This document shows, in pieces, positions 1 to 10,034 of a stretch of DNA of 64,000 nt (its first letter is position 1; each line of letters opens with the position of its first letter). The notes beneath the pieces are model-generated. The model ran no database searches. It saw only the letters and a program-made list of their open reading frames with translations, and was not told where the DNA came from. This DNA is from Arabidopsis thaliana (lineage: Eukaryota > Streptophyta > Magnoliopsida > Brassicales > Brassicaceae), in NCBI RefSeq assembly GCF_000001735.4, contig NC_003074.8:558101-622100 (forward strand), in the 5' to 3' direction. A program made the translations under genes and the position numbers.

Positions 1-230
1 TTTGCTTTTATGTCATCATATATGTTTACAATTTGTAATATTTTCTAATAACTTTTAAGTTTTATCAAATAAATTATTTTAAAAATATTTTTGCTTTTTA
101 AAGAAATTTTCATAAGGACTCCACCATTGGATAACAAAAAATTTAGAGACTCAACAAAAACTCTAAACTTTAAAATTACCAAAATATATTATTAAAAAAT
201 GTTAAGGATTTTTTATAAGGATTCAATCAA
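1..230. other. AT-rich left edge, no gene seen
   Basis: This stretch is AT-rich, with short poly-A and poly-T runs and no reading frame of note. The sequence just to its right is a copy of a desaturase promoter. I see nothing else that can be supported here. Confidence 0.6.
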
Positions 231-630
231 TGGGCATGCTCTTAGTAATGTAATGAAGAAAGTAATTAATAATAAAACGCTAAATGATCTGTTCGTTTGA
301 GTGAAAAACTGGGTTATAACTACCATGCGGCCCACGGGCTTGTAAAATAAGCAAAGAAATATCTGAGTGGCATAGACGTAATTAAAAGAGTATCTGAGGG
401 ATATTATAGAGAATAAAAACGTTGTATATTAAATCGAAAGTTTCTTCTGCACATTCTCTTATTTCGCAGTCTCATAGCATAGATATAATCAAAAGTTTTT
501 CGTTCATTGATCATCTTCGATTGATTGAGTTTGTTGGATAAGAAAAGAATGGCGGTGGCTATGGATCGGATAGTTAATCCCCGTCATCGTACGTCTATCG
601 TCCTTGTCAAGTTAGGGGATCCAGATCTTT
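231..630 (+). pseudogene. Truncated desaturase copy: promoter plus part of exon 1
   Basis: This segment aligns along its length with 3707-4145, the promoter, 5' UTR and first exon of the acyl-ACP desaturase that starts at 4064. The shared part begins near a TGGGC motif and runs through the leader to an ATG at 549. Relative to the intact copy it lacks about 28 bases of leader (equivalent to roughly 3906-3932) and one base in the coding part, so the frame is lost after about ten codons. Homology stops at about 630, in the middle of the transit-peptide exon, and no exon 2-4 sequence follows. It is best read as the 5' remnant of a tandem desaturase duplicate. Whether the copied promoter is still active cannot be told from sequence. 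Confidence 0.85.
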
Positions 631-1140
631 GTTTATAGTGTGTGCGTTGTTTTTTATTCATACACTTGTGGACTTTGCCCTAAACAGAATTTTGAAATCA
701 TTTTTGGGTCAAAACTCGAAAAAATGTGTAGATAGTTTTATTGTGGTGCTTGTTGTTGGGTAAAACTACGAAGACATATTTTTATTTTATTTTCATCCAA
801 AAGCCAAAAACACATAAGGATTTGTTTTAGTACGTATTATTATTATTATTTTTTATTTTTTTCTGTATGGGAGTTAATTGTTGAATACTTCCAACTCTCT
901 AATGAAGTAATTGCATTTAAGTTTCTTATTCTTTTCTTGTATTCTTATTTCATAAAGAATGTCATTTTAAAATTTTAATTTTGTTTTATAAAAATTATTG
1001 TTTTTTATTTTCAATGCAGTTGTAAAGATCAAATATCTTTTTTTTATCTCTACTATTTAAACTAATTAATGAAAAAAAGAGAGTATTATTTAGTATATTA
1101 ATAGCAGGTACAAATGAAATTTGTTTGCTTTCCTTAATTT

Positions 1141-1360
1141 GCGTGAAAATAATAGAATGACATTCTTTGTGAAACATATAAATATTGAAAGTTTTGTAAA
1201 ATTTGATTTTCATAGCCATTTCCAACTTGATGGAAAAAGTACATTACTTTCTAAATTTATGTGAAAAATGGTAAAATGACACTCTTTGTAAAAACATATA
1301 GAATTTCGAAAGTTTTGTTACGTTTGATTTTCACAGCCATTTTTCAACTTGGTGAAAAAG
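1141..1360. repeat. Tandem duplication, ~100-base unit, two copies
   Basis: The unit at about 1141-1239 is repeated at about 1260-1360. Shared landmarks in the same order are GTGAAAA, GAATGACA/AAATGACAC followed by TCTTTGT, GAAAGTTTTGT, TTTGATTTTCA, AGCCATTT and CAACTTG. The copies differ by scattered substitutions and small gaps. No terminal inverted repeats or target duplications are evident, so this looks like a local slippage or unequal-exchange duplication. Confidence 0.75.
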
Positions 1361-1740
1361 ACAAGACACGAGTAAGCCAACTTTCTCGATCAAGCCGATT
1401 TGTTTTTTACAAATGTCATTCTTTTTCAATAAAAAGCATTCAAGATTATTAAAGTAATATTCATTGGGCTACTTCCAGAATATGCTCATATAAAATCCAT
1501 CAGAATCCAGTCCAATTACACCAATCTGATCAAAAATCCGATCAAAACCGAGGGACATAGAGACCAGAAAACCCGATTGAACCCGTCTTTCAAAGAAGCA
1601 TCGATTGAAACTTTATTATATACCAGAAACGATCCGTTAAGAATATAGAAACCTAACCATACCATCAATGCGATGTTTTGTTTAGTGTAAAACCGAATAA
1701 TTGTGTATCCATATGAATTATATATATATATATATATATA

Positions 1741-1941
1741 AAATTATAACAAATTTATGATCGACTGTATATAAAAATACAATATTTAAATGGCAATGCA
1801 AACGGCAAGGAATTATATTATTTGCGTAGACAATTTTATATAATTAAAATTGTAAGAAATTTATGATCGAATGTATATAAAAACAATATTTCAAGGGCAA
1901 TGCAAACGGCAAGAAGTTATATTATTTGCGTAGAGATTTTC
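1741..1941. repeat. Tandem duplication, ~97-base unit, two copies
   Basis: The unit at about 1741-1838 is repeated at about 1845-1941. Both contain AAATTTATGATCGA, then GTATATAAAAA, GGCAATGCAAACGGCAAG and TTATATTATTTGCGTAGA in order, with few substitutions. A TA dinucleotide run lies immediately upstream. No coding content was seen. Confidence 0.85.
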
Positions 1942-2146
1942 TGTCTTTGCGATAACATGTTTAATAGATCTTTAAGTCTATGACAACTCGTCATATTGAT
2001 CATAGAAGAATAAATAATTACAACTGGCTAGGGGTAACATGTATAACACTCTATCTTTTGTCAACTCACTCACTATATACATATATACTCTTCTCTCCTC
2101 CTAACGCAGAGGCACAAGGGCAATAAGAAAAGAGAGAGATAGATAA

Positions 2147-3660
2147 ATGACGATGATGGCTCTGCTCTTGAACTCGACGATGACTGTGGCTATGAAGCAG
2201 AATCCCGCGACCGCGGTATCTTTTATGCAGACTACTTGTTTGGGATCTAGTTTTTCTCCTCCTCGTCATCTTCAAGTTTCGTGTGTTGCCACTAACCCGA
2301 GGCGAGTTTTTTTCTTTTTAGATCTTCAATTCTTCGCGTTGATCTCAATGTATTGTTAATAACTTTTTCACTCATTGGGTTTTATATACTTGCATATTAA
2401 CATATGTTCTATAAATTACAATAAGACACGAACCTGATCAAAATAACAGTGTTCTTAATTAACGATGAAAATGTTACAGCAAGACGTTTCGACCCATCAA
2501 AGAAGTATCAAACCAAGTGACACACACAATAACACAAGAGAAACTGGAGATCTTCAAATCAATGGAGAATTGGGCCCAAGAAAACTTATTATCTTACCTC
2601 AAACCCGTCGAAACTTCATGGCAACCACAAGACTTTTTGCCAGAAACCAAAGACGAAGACCGATTCTACGAACAAGTGAAAGAGCTAAGAGATCGAACAA
2701 AAGAGATCCCTGACGATTACTTTGTAGTTCTTGTCGGAGATATGATCACCGAAGAAGCATTACCGACTTATCAAACGGTTATGAACACTCTCGACGGAGC
2801 CAAAGACGAGACCGGTGTTAGTCTAACACCGTGGGCGGTTTGGCTTAGAGCATGGACGGCGGAGGAAAATCGACACGGTGATTTGTTGAATAAGTACCTT
2901 TACTTATCAGGTCGTGTTGATACGCGACATGTTGAAAAGACTATTCAATATCTTATCGGATCCGGCATGGTACGTTCTTTTTGGTATTGGCCAAATTGTT
3001 ACACTCCCATAAATATAGGTGTGCTCAAAATGTAAATTATAATTTCTTTGGGACCATATTGACAAGTTTATAATTATTTTTCAGGACACCAAATATGAGA
3101 ACAATCCCTACAACGGCTACATCTACACTTCTTTTCAAGAGAGAGCAACTTTTATCTCCCACGCCAACACGGCGAAGCTAGCCACGACATACGGCGACAC
3201 AACTCTCGCCAAAATCTGTGGAACAATCGCGGCGGATGAGAAGCGGCACGAGATGGCGTATACGCGGATCGTCGAGAAGCTATTCGAGATTGATCCCGAT
3301 GGTACCGTACAAGCTCTAGCGAGTATGATGAGGAAGCGAATCACGATGCCGGCTCAGCTGATGCACGACGGTCGCGATGACAATCTGTTCGATCATTACG
3401 CTGCTGTGGCGCAGAGAATCGGAGTGTATACCGCGACGGATTACGCAGGGATTTTGGAGTTTTTGTTGCGGCGGTGGGAGGTGGAGAAGTTAGGGATGGG
3501 TTTGTCCGGTGAAGGAAGGAGAGCACAGGATTATCTGTGTACCTTGCCGCAGAGGATCAGGAGGTTAGAGGAAAGAGCTGACGATAGAGTCAAACGTGCG
3601 TCAAAGTCTAAACCTTCTGTTTCGTTCAGCTGGATTTACGGGAGAGAAGTTGAACTCTAA
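2147..3660 (+). CDS. S-ACP-DES4: Plastid stearoyl/acyl-ACP Delta9 desaturase
   Basis: Soluble di-iron desaturase that introduces a double bond into acyl-ACP in the plastid stroma using ferredoxin. Exons 2147-2301, 2480-2969 and 3085-3660 give 406 residues. Residues 1 to about 45 look like a transit peptide. The two iron-binding motifs are present as EENRH (end of exon 2) and DEKRHE (exon 3), and the frame ends [11 protein letters not shown]. Intron 1 appears to use a GC donor (CGAG|GCGAGT), because that junction alone restores the family-like [15 protein letters not shown]. Two further in-frame Met codons follow the first at codons 3 and 4; starting at the latter gives 403 residues. It lies head-to-tail with the desaturase at 4064. 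The cluster order suggests AT3G02620; the numbering within the cluster is from memory. Confidence 0.93.
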
Positions 3661-4063
3661 ACGACAATGGTTGTTGCGTTTCACTGTATTAGACTCTTAA
3701 ACGTTATGGGCCTTACTAATGTAATATGGGAAGTAAATGTAATAAAGAAACGCTAAAAGATCTTGCGTTTTAGTGAAACACTGGGTTATAACTACCATAT
3801 GGCCCATGGGCTTGAAAATTAAGCAAAGAAAATATCTGAGTGGCATAGACGTAATTAAAAGAGTAGCTGAGGGATATTGTAGAGAAGAAAAAAGTTGTAT
3901 ATTAATGTCCCCTTGGCTCGATCATCACGCCCAAAGTTTCTTCTTCACCTTGTCTCTTTTCACAGTCTCACACAGCATAGAAATAATCGAAAGATTTCTT
4001 TTTAAAATCTGGGATTTGTTTTTTTTGTTCATTGATCATTTTCGATTGTTAGAGAAGAATCAA
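3661..4063 (+). promoter_or_regulatory. Promoter/5' UTR of second desaturase (original of the 231-630 copy)
   Basis: Spacer between the stop of the upstream desaturase and the ATG at 4064. From about 3707 it matches the truncated copy at 231-548, including the block around ATATCTGAGTGGCATAGACG. This strong non-coding similarity shows the duplication carried the promoter. A TATTAATG stretch near 3898-3906 is a possible core-promoter element. Confidence 0.6.
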
Positions 4064-6424
4064 ATGGCGATGGCTATGGATCGGATCGTCTTCTCCCCTT
4101 CATCTTACGTCTATCGTCCTTGTCAAGCTAGGGGATCCAGATCTTCCAGAGTTTCCATGGCTTCTACGATTCGCTCTGCGACTACGTGAGTTTTAATCTC
4201 TCTATTTCCAATTCGTGAGCTTATTTTTCTTTAATGCTTTGAATTTGTTCTGATCTGGAGTTTGGTTTGAGTATCGATGATAAACCTCTGGGCTTTGGTT
4301 GATCCAGTTTCTTATTTTCATCAATTTGATTCCCAATGCACTCTCATTGTGTGTAGTTACGAGTTATATGATCACATGTATTAGTTTCTGGTTTGTGAAA
4401 TGAGGAATTTGCTTCATTTGTGTTTAAAAAATCTTTCATTTTTACTGGTTTTCTGATTTATCTGGGAGATTTCTTTAGATCAAAGAATCTTGATTTTTTT
4501 TATTTTTTATTTATTTGAAAAGCTATCCTTACATGCAAAGGACAATCTTTGTCTCTATGTTAAATTTTGATAATCTCTTCAACTTTCCCAAACGCATGCA
4601 TGAATTGTTTTGTGTTTATGACTTTCTTTTTACTTGGTTGTTGACCCATAAGACTACTATGCTAAATCATTACTTCGTTCATTTATTCTCTTGTTTGATT
4701 ATTATGTTAAGAAAGCTTGTTGGTGTAGTAGCTGCTTAGACTTTTTCTAAAGCTTTATTTGGTTTTAATTACAGAGAGGTTACGAATGGAAGGAAACTGT
4801 ATATCCCTCCCAGAGAGGTGCATGTCCAAGTCAAACATTCAATGCCGCCACAAAAGTTAGAGATCTTTAAGTCTTTAGAAGGATGGGCTGATGAAACCCT
4901 GTTGACTTATTTAAAACCTGTTGAGAAATCGTGGCAGCCTACCGATTTTCTTCCCGAACCTGAGTCGGAAGGATTCTATGACCAAGTCAAGGAGCTAAGG
5001 GAAAGGTGCAAGGAACTTCCTGATGACTATTTTGTGGTGCTTGTTGGGGATATGATCACTGAAGAAGCACTTCCTACTTACCAGACCATGTTGAACACAT
5101 TGGATGGTGTTAGGGATGAGACAGGAGCTAGTCCTACTCCTTGGGCTATATGGACCAGGGCTTGGACTGCTGAGGAGAATAGACATGGGGATCTCCTTAA
5201 CAAGTATCTTTATCTGTCTGGTCGGGTAGACATGAGGCAGATTGAAAAGACTATTCAGTACCTGATTGGTTCTGGAATGGTAAGCTCTGCTAACTTTCTT
5301 TTTTGCTTTAACCCATAATCTCCTAAAGTTGCATTTGCGCTTTAGGAAGTGACTGGGGATGGGGATACAATCGTTACATGCTTGTTTGAATTGATTGTTA
5401 AAATTCCATAGGTAGGGGAACAGAAGAGGAATAAGTTGGAACCATTTATCAGTTTTACTTTTTTGGAACTTATCTTGTCATTTCTTAGTATGGCTTATAT
5501 TGACTTCACAATGACTATCTGCAAATCTTCATGTTAGCAACATACGCATTTTTTATGTTTCAAGTTCTGAAGATAGAATTGGAGTGCTGCTTAGCTGCCA
5601 CATTAATCACTTTACGGATTTCCATTGTGTAAAGTTTGTATTCCTAATATTCAATGTAAGATTGATCGATTTGTCTTATGTCCTTAGGATCCAAAAACTG
5701 AAAACAACCCTTACTTGGGTTTCATCTACACATCATTTCAAGAAAGAGCGACCTTCATCTCCCATGGAAACACTGCCAGACTGGCGAAAGATCGTGGAGA
5801 TTTGAAACTTGCGCAGATATGCGGGACCATTGCTGCTGATGAGAGGCGTCATGAGACTGCTTACACCAAGATTGTAGAGAAGCTCTTTGAAATTGACCCT
5901 GATGGCACGATCTTGGGCCTGGCTGATATGATGAAGAAAAAGATATCAATGCCTGCACATTTAATGTATGATGGCCAAGATGATAACCTGTTTGAGCACT
6001 TCTCAACCGTTGCCCAGAGGCTCGGTGTCTACACTGCCAAGGACTATGCTGATATTCTGGAGTTTCTTGTTGAACGGTGGAATGTGGAGACTTTGACAGA
6101 CCTTTCTAGTGAAGGACACAGGGCCCAGGTAAATTACCTCCATGAAACTTCTTGTGATGAAACCTCCAAGTTTATGAATACTTATAACAATCTTGTAGTA
6201 GTTTTTGGTCATGAATACTATATTAGATATACTGTTTTGTGTTTTTGATGATCTGATCGGGACCTAAACTTGAATTCTGACTCTATCATTTCCTTTGACA
6301 GGACTTTGTCTGCGGACTACCTGCAAGAATCCGTAAAATTGAAGAGAGAGCTCAAGGAAGAGCCAAAGAAGCTGCCAAAAACATACCATTCAGCTGGATA
6401 TTTGGTCGAAATATCAGGGCTTAA
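4064..6424 (+). CDS. S-ACP-DES5: Plastid stearoyl/acyl-ACP Delta9 desaturase
   Basis: Second intact acyl-ACP desaturase of the cluster. Exons 4064-4185, 4775-5279, 5688-6128 and 6302-6424 give 396 residues. All introns are GT-AG. The Ser/Arg-rich start is a plastid transit peptide. Both carboxylate/histidine iron motifs are present (EENRHG and DERRHE), and the C-terminus [11 protein letters not shown] is typical of the family. The product desaturates 18:0- or 16:0-ACP in the stroma; the substrate cannot be read from sequence. Compared with the upstream copy it has an extra intron that splits the last exon and a longer first intron. The paralogue of this gene family with the main role in Arabidopsis is FAB2/SSI2 on chromosome 2. 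AT3G02630 is my best locus match. Confidence 0.95.
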
Positions 6425-6963
6425 GAAGTTTACTACACAATTCTCTTTCCAATTATCCCAAGTAAGTCATAAAGGTCTTCACCAACCATTTCACCAATGA
6501 AGGACCAGTTTTTAAGACCACGAAAGTTCATTTGAATGTGTTTTGTTTTATACGGAACATTGTAGATAAAGTTATGTGGTTAGGTTATGTTTCTTGTTTG
6601 AATCAGTCAAGACCAAAGAAAATGTGTTTGAGTGTTCTTAGATATTGTATGGTTTACCAAGAACAAGACTTAAGATTTTCCTTTACCTTTTTGATTCTCT
6701 TTTTGTTGTATCAGTCTAAAGAATGTTCTCTCTTAAATAAAGAGTGGTTTGGCAATAATGTTCTAGAGAACTTGGGTACACATATTCCTTGAATATCATC
6801 AATTAAAATTTTCTTATGCAAGACATATAGAATCATCAACAAAGTAATCAACCAATTCAATTCTTCAATACATATAAACCAAACCCTGAAACACAGATCA
6901 AACTAACATTTGATACAACCTCTCTTCTCTTAAACAAAATCATTACAAGAAGTGAATTTTTCT
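6425..6963. other. Convergent 3' region, no gene
   Basis: Lies between the stop of the desaturase on the plus strand and the stop of the membrane-protein gene on the minus strand. It should hold the two 3' UTRs. The open frames within it are AT-rich, without conserved content, and were not called. Confidence 0.6.
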
Positions 6964-7521
6964 TCAAACTTGGAACGCCCATGGGGAATTTTTGAGAGTC
7001 TCTTCACTCTGAACCTTACCAGTCCTTTTCATAGCAACTCCATTGTTATCACCATCGACATAAGCGTAGTACTTCAAGAAAAAGGCGAGAACAAGAACGA
7101 TCCACTCAAGGCAAAAGATTACAACACAGAGCCCACCAGCTAGTTTCAAGATCATAGACGCTTCTTTCTCACGGACGTAAGAGTTAAGGCTCTCGAGGAA
7201 ATTCGAAGTGTTGGTAAAGATGAGAACAGAGACTGAGCCTTGGAAAATGGCGGTAAGGACAGTTGCGATCATGTGAGCTGCGTACCACCGGTTCTTACCA
7301 TAAGATGCGGCTGCACAGCCTGAGACGGCGGCTGCGATCGTGGTGGCGTGAAGGAGGATGAGGAAGAAACCGCAGAGTGAAGGGATTAGACGGAGAGAGA
7401 GAGTGAGGAAGATGCAGCTTGACGATGCACCGAGGAGGACGTAGTTTGCAGTGAGGAAGAGTTTATGTGTGTAGTAATGAGATTCTTGGATCGATTCTTG
7501 TGGTTGAGGAATTAAACCCAT
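6964..7521 (-). CDS. Four-helix membrane protein of unknown function
   Basis: Intronless gene for 185 residues. Hydrophobic segments fall at about residues 20-43, 47-70, 84-104 and 127-150, so a four-helix integral membrane protein is predicted, with a short cytosolic-type N-terminus and a charged, Gly/Asn-containing tail. There is no catalytic motif. I recognise it as the plant-specific AT3G02640/AT5G16250-type family but know no biochemical role. It is transcribed away from the DUF247 gene at 8171, from a shared 649-base spacer. Confidence 0.85.
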   Translation of the reverse strand: MGLIPQPQESIQESHYYTHKLFLTANYVLLGASSSCIFLTLSLRLIPSLCGFFLILLHATTIAAAVSGCAAASYGKNRWYAAHMIATVLTAIFQGSVSVLIFTNTSNFLESLNSYVREKEASMILKLAGGLCVVIFCLEWIVLVLAFFLKYYAYVDGDNNGVAMKRTGKVQSEETLKNSPWAFQV

Positions 7522-8170
7522 GACGATGTTGGAGGTTTCTGATTCGGGTTGCAGAAAATTTTGGATTTTGAGATTGCGAAGAAGAAAGGAAGATAGCTTG
7601 CGAATTGTGATTGGGTGAGTTATGAATTTGGGTTTATGTAGAGAGCGATTTAAACGGTCTGATTTTCCAAATATGACCGTTGAGGCTTTACAGAAGTGAA
7701 GGACAGATCACCGACAGAGTGAGTTGTTGTTGTGTGTGTAACGGCTAGTGTTTTTTGCTATTCCTTTGTTCCAGAACAAGACTGGCAAGCCCAATGGGCC
7801 AAGTTGGGTTCTTGTTTGTCCGAGACAAGGATATTTTTATCCTGAACACGGATATGTTATCCTTACGAAGCAAATATAAGTTTATGTCTTGTGTGTTTTC
7901 GTCTGCTTAAATTGAACCGACTCATTCCAACCGAACTAATTATTTGATGAACAAAAAAAACGAATTGTGAATCTTTAATTCGGTTCACACAGTTTATTCA
8001 AGATGAAACTTGAAGGCCGTTTCAATACCATTGAAACAGAGTAAAGTCTTGATGAAACCATAACTGCAAATAGGACAAAAACTGTTTCTTCTTCTCTTCT
8101 TTACTCTCAGATTGAAAGAAGAAGAATGATTCGATCCAAGATCTTGAGCTGCTTCTAAAATTTAAGAACC
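7522..8170. promoter_or_regulatory. Divergent intergenic/promoter region
   Basis: Separates the divergently transcribed membrane-protein gene and DUF247 gene. Near 7790-7810 there are GGCCCA/TGGGCC-type (Site II-like) motifs (CCCAATGGGCCAAGTTGGG). No coding content was seen. Confidence 0.5.
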
Positions 8171-9760
8171 ATGTTACCTAAAAAACCAATTTTTTCATCT
8201 ACAGAGCAACACAGGTTTGACGAAACTCGATGGGTCATCAATGTCCAAAAATCTCTCGATGCAGAGCTCGAAGAACACGATCTCGAAGAAGTCACAGTCA
8301 GCATTTTCAATGTTCCTAAAGCATTAATGTGTAGCCATCCAGATTCATACACACCTCACCGAGTTTCGATCGGACCTTATCACTGTCTAAAACCAGAGCT
8401 TCACGAAATGGAGAGGTATAAACTAATGATCGCGAGAAAAATTCGAAATCAATATAACTCTTTCAGGTTTCATGATCTTGTAGAGAAATTACAATCCATG
8501 GAGATTAAGATTCGAGCTTGTTATCATAAGTATATCGGGTTTAACGGAGAGACTCTGTTGTGGATAATGGCGGTAGATTCATCGTTCTTGATCGAGTTTC
8601 TTAAGATTTACAGTTTTAGAAAGGTGGAGACTTTGATTAACAGAGTTGGTCATAACGAGATTCTTAGAGATATAATGATGATCGAGAACCAAATCCCACT
8701 TTTCGTTTTGAGGAAAACACTCGAGTTTCAGCTTGAATCGACTGAATCAGCTGATGATCTACTGCTCTCTGTTCTTACGGGTCTATGCAAAGATCTCTCT
8801 CCTCTCGTTATCAAATTCGACGATGATCAGATTTTGAAGGCTCAGTTTCAAGAGTGTAATCATATCTTAGACTTCTTGTATCAGATGATCGTTCCGAGAA
8901 TCGAAGAAGAAGAGCTAGAAGAAGATGACGAAGAAAACAGAGCAGACGAAAATGGCGGAAACAGAGCAATTAGGTTTATGGATGAGATTAAGCATCAATT
9001 CAAAAGGGTTTTCGCGTCTCGACCTGCGGATTTAATCTTGAGATTCCCGTGGAGAATCATATCGAATCTTCCTGGATTCATGGCTCTGAAACTTTCAGCT
9101 GATTATCTCTTCACAAGACAAGAAAACGAAGCAACAACAACGAGACAAGAATCGGTTTCGATTCTTGATATCGAAAAGCCTCCTCTTGTGGAAGAACTTA
9201 CAATCCCATCAGTCTCCGATCTCCACAAAGCCGGAGTTAGATTCAAACCAACAGCACACGGTAACATTTCAACGGTAACTTTCGATTCAAACTCTGGCCA
9301 ATTCTACCTCCCTGTAATAAACCTAGACATCAACACAGAAACAGTCCTTCGGAACCTTGTCGCTTACGAAGCTACGAACACTTCAGGACCATTAGTATTC
9401 ACTCGTTACACAGAGCTAATAAACGGAATAATAGATTCGGAAGAAGACGTTAGGTTGCTTAGAGAACAAGGCGTTCTTGTGAGCCGTCTCAAGAGTGATC
9501 AAGAAGCTGCAGAGATGTGGAATGGTATGAGCAAATCTGTGAGGTTGACCAAAGTTGGTTTTTTGGATAAGACTATCGAGGATGTTAACCGTTATTATAC
9601 CGGACGGTGGAAAGTGAAGATCGGAAGATTGGTTGAGGTTTATGTTTATGGTTCTTGGCAGATTCTAGCGTTTTTGGCGGCGGTTTTGTTGTTGATGTTG
9701 GTTTCGTTGCAATTGTTCTCTTTGGTTTTTAGCTCCTTCCTTCGGTTTAGAGCCGGTTAG
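8171..9760 (+). CDS. DUF247 family protein
   Basis: Single-exon gene of 529 residues belonging to the plant-specific DUF247 family. Diagnostic features are the N-terminal 'IFNVPKAL....PDSYTPHRVSIGPYH' block at about residues 45-75, the 'EMERYKLMIAR' segment, 'MIENQIPLFVLRK' near residue 172, an acidic low-complexity insert (EEEELEEDDEE, about 245-255), the 'LHKAGVRFKP' segment at about 345, and a hydrophobic C-terminal helix (last 35 residues) that probably anchors the protein in a membrane. The ATG used is the first in frame and is preceded by a GA/CT-rich leader. The molecular function of most DUF247 proteins is unknown. AT3G02645 is the likely locus. Confidence 0.92.
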   Translation: MLPKKPIFSSTEQHRFDETRWVINVQKSLDAELEEHDLEEVTVSIFNVPKALMCSHPDSYTPHRVSIGPYHCLKPELHEMERYKLMIARKIRNQYNSFRFHDLVEKLQSMEIKIRACYHKYIGFNGETLLWIMAVDSSFLIEFLKIYSFRKVETLINRVGHNEILRDIMMIENQIPLFVLRKTLEFQLESTESADDLLLSVLTGLCKDLSPLVIKFDDDQILKAQFQECNHILDFLYQMIVPRIEEEELEEDDEENRADENGGNRAIRFMDEIKHQFKRVFASRPADLILRFPWRIISNLPGFMALKLSADYLFTRQENEATTTRQESVSILDIEKPPLVEELTIPSVSDLHKAGVRFKPTAHGNISTVTFDSNSGQFYLPVINLDINTETVLRNLVAYEATNTSGPLVFTRYTELINGIIDSEEDVRLLREQGVLVSRLKSDQEAAEMWNGMSKSVRLTKVGFLDKTIEDVNRYYTGRWKVKIGRLVEVYVYGSWQILAFLAAVLLLMLVSLQLFSLVFSSFLRFRAG

Positions 9761-10034
9761 TTGAGAGATTCGAGTTCGTTCGCTATGGTTTTGTGTTATT
9801 TCTATTTCACCTGGTTTGGTTTGATTTGGTTTATGTTGAACCATATTGAAATTACTGTGCTTTTGTGAAACATTTTGTAACAAAAAGTCCTTCATTTGAT
9901 TCATTGCAATTAAGAATTAATTACTGTATCTCCTTAAAGATCCGAACTTTGCGAGACAGAGAGAGAGTAGGGTTTTGGGTTTAGAATCAGGAACTGCTGT
10001 TGAAGATAGTCTCTGAGTGAGAGAGATAGTAGAA

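Larger units (their letters stand above)
631..2146. other. AT-rich intergenic DNA with two local tandem duplications
   Basis: No coding gene is supported here; the open frames are short and have no recognisable protein content. It contains two pairs of roughly 100-base direct repeats (listed separately) and a TA run at about 1720-1740. The last 100 bases hold TATA-like sequence (about 2073-2090) and a GA-rich leader and are probably the promoter of the desaturase starting at 2147. Confidence 0.6.

Noticed and set aside
1261-1452. 63-residue frame in the left spacer
   Set aside because: Falls across one copy of a non-coding tandem duplication; the other copy has no matching frame.
1715-1741. 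TA dinucleotide run as a feature of interest
   Set aside because: Ordinary microsatellite in AT-rich intergenic DNA.
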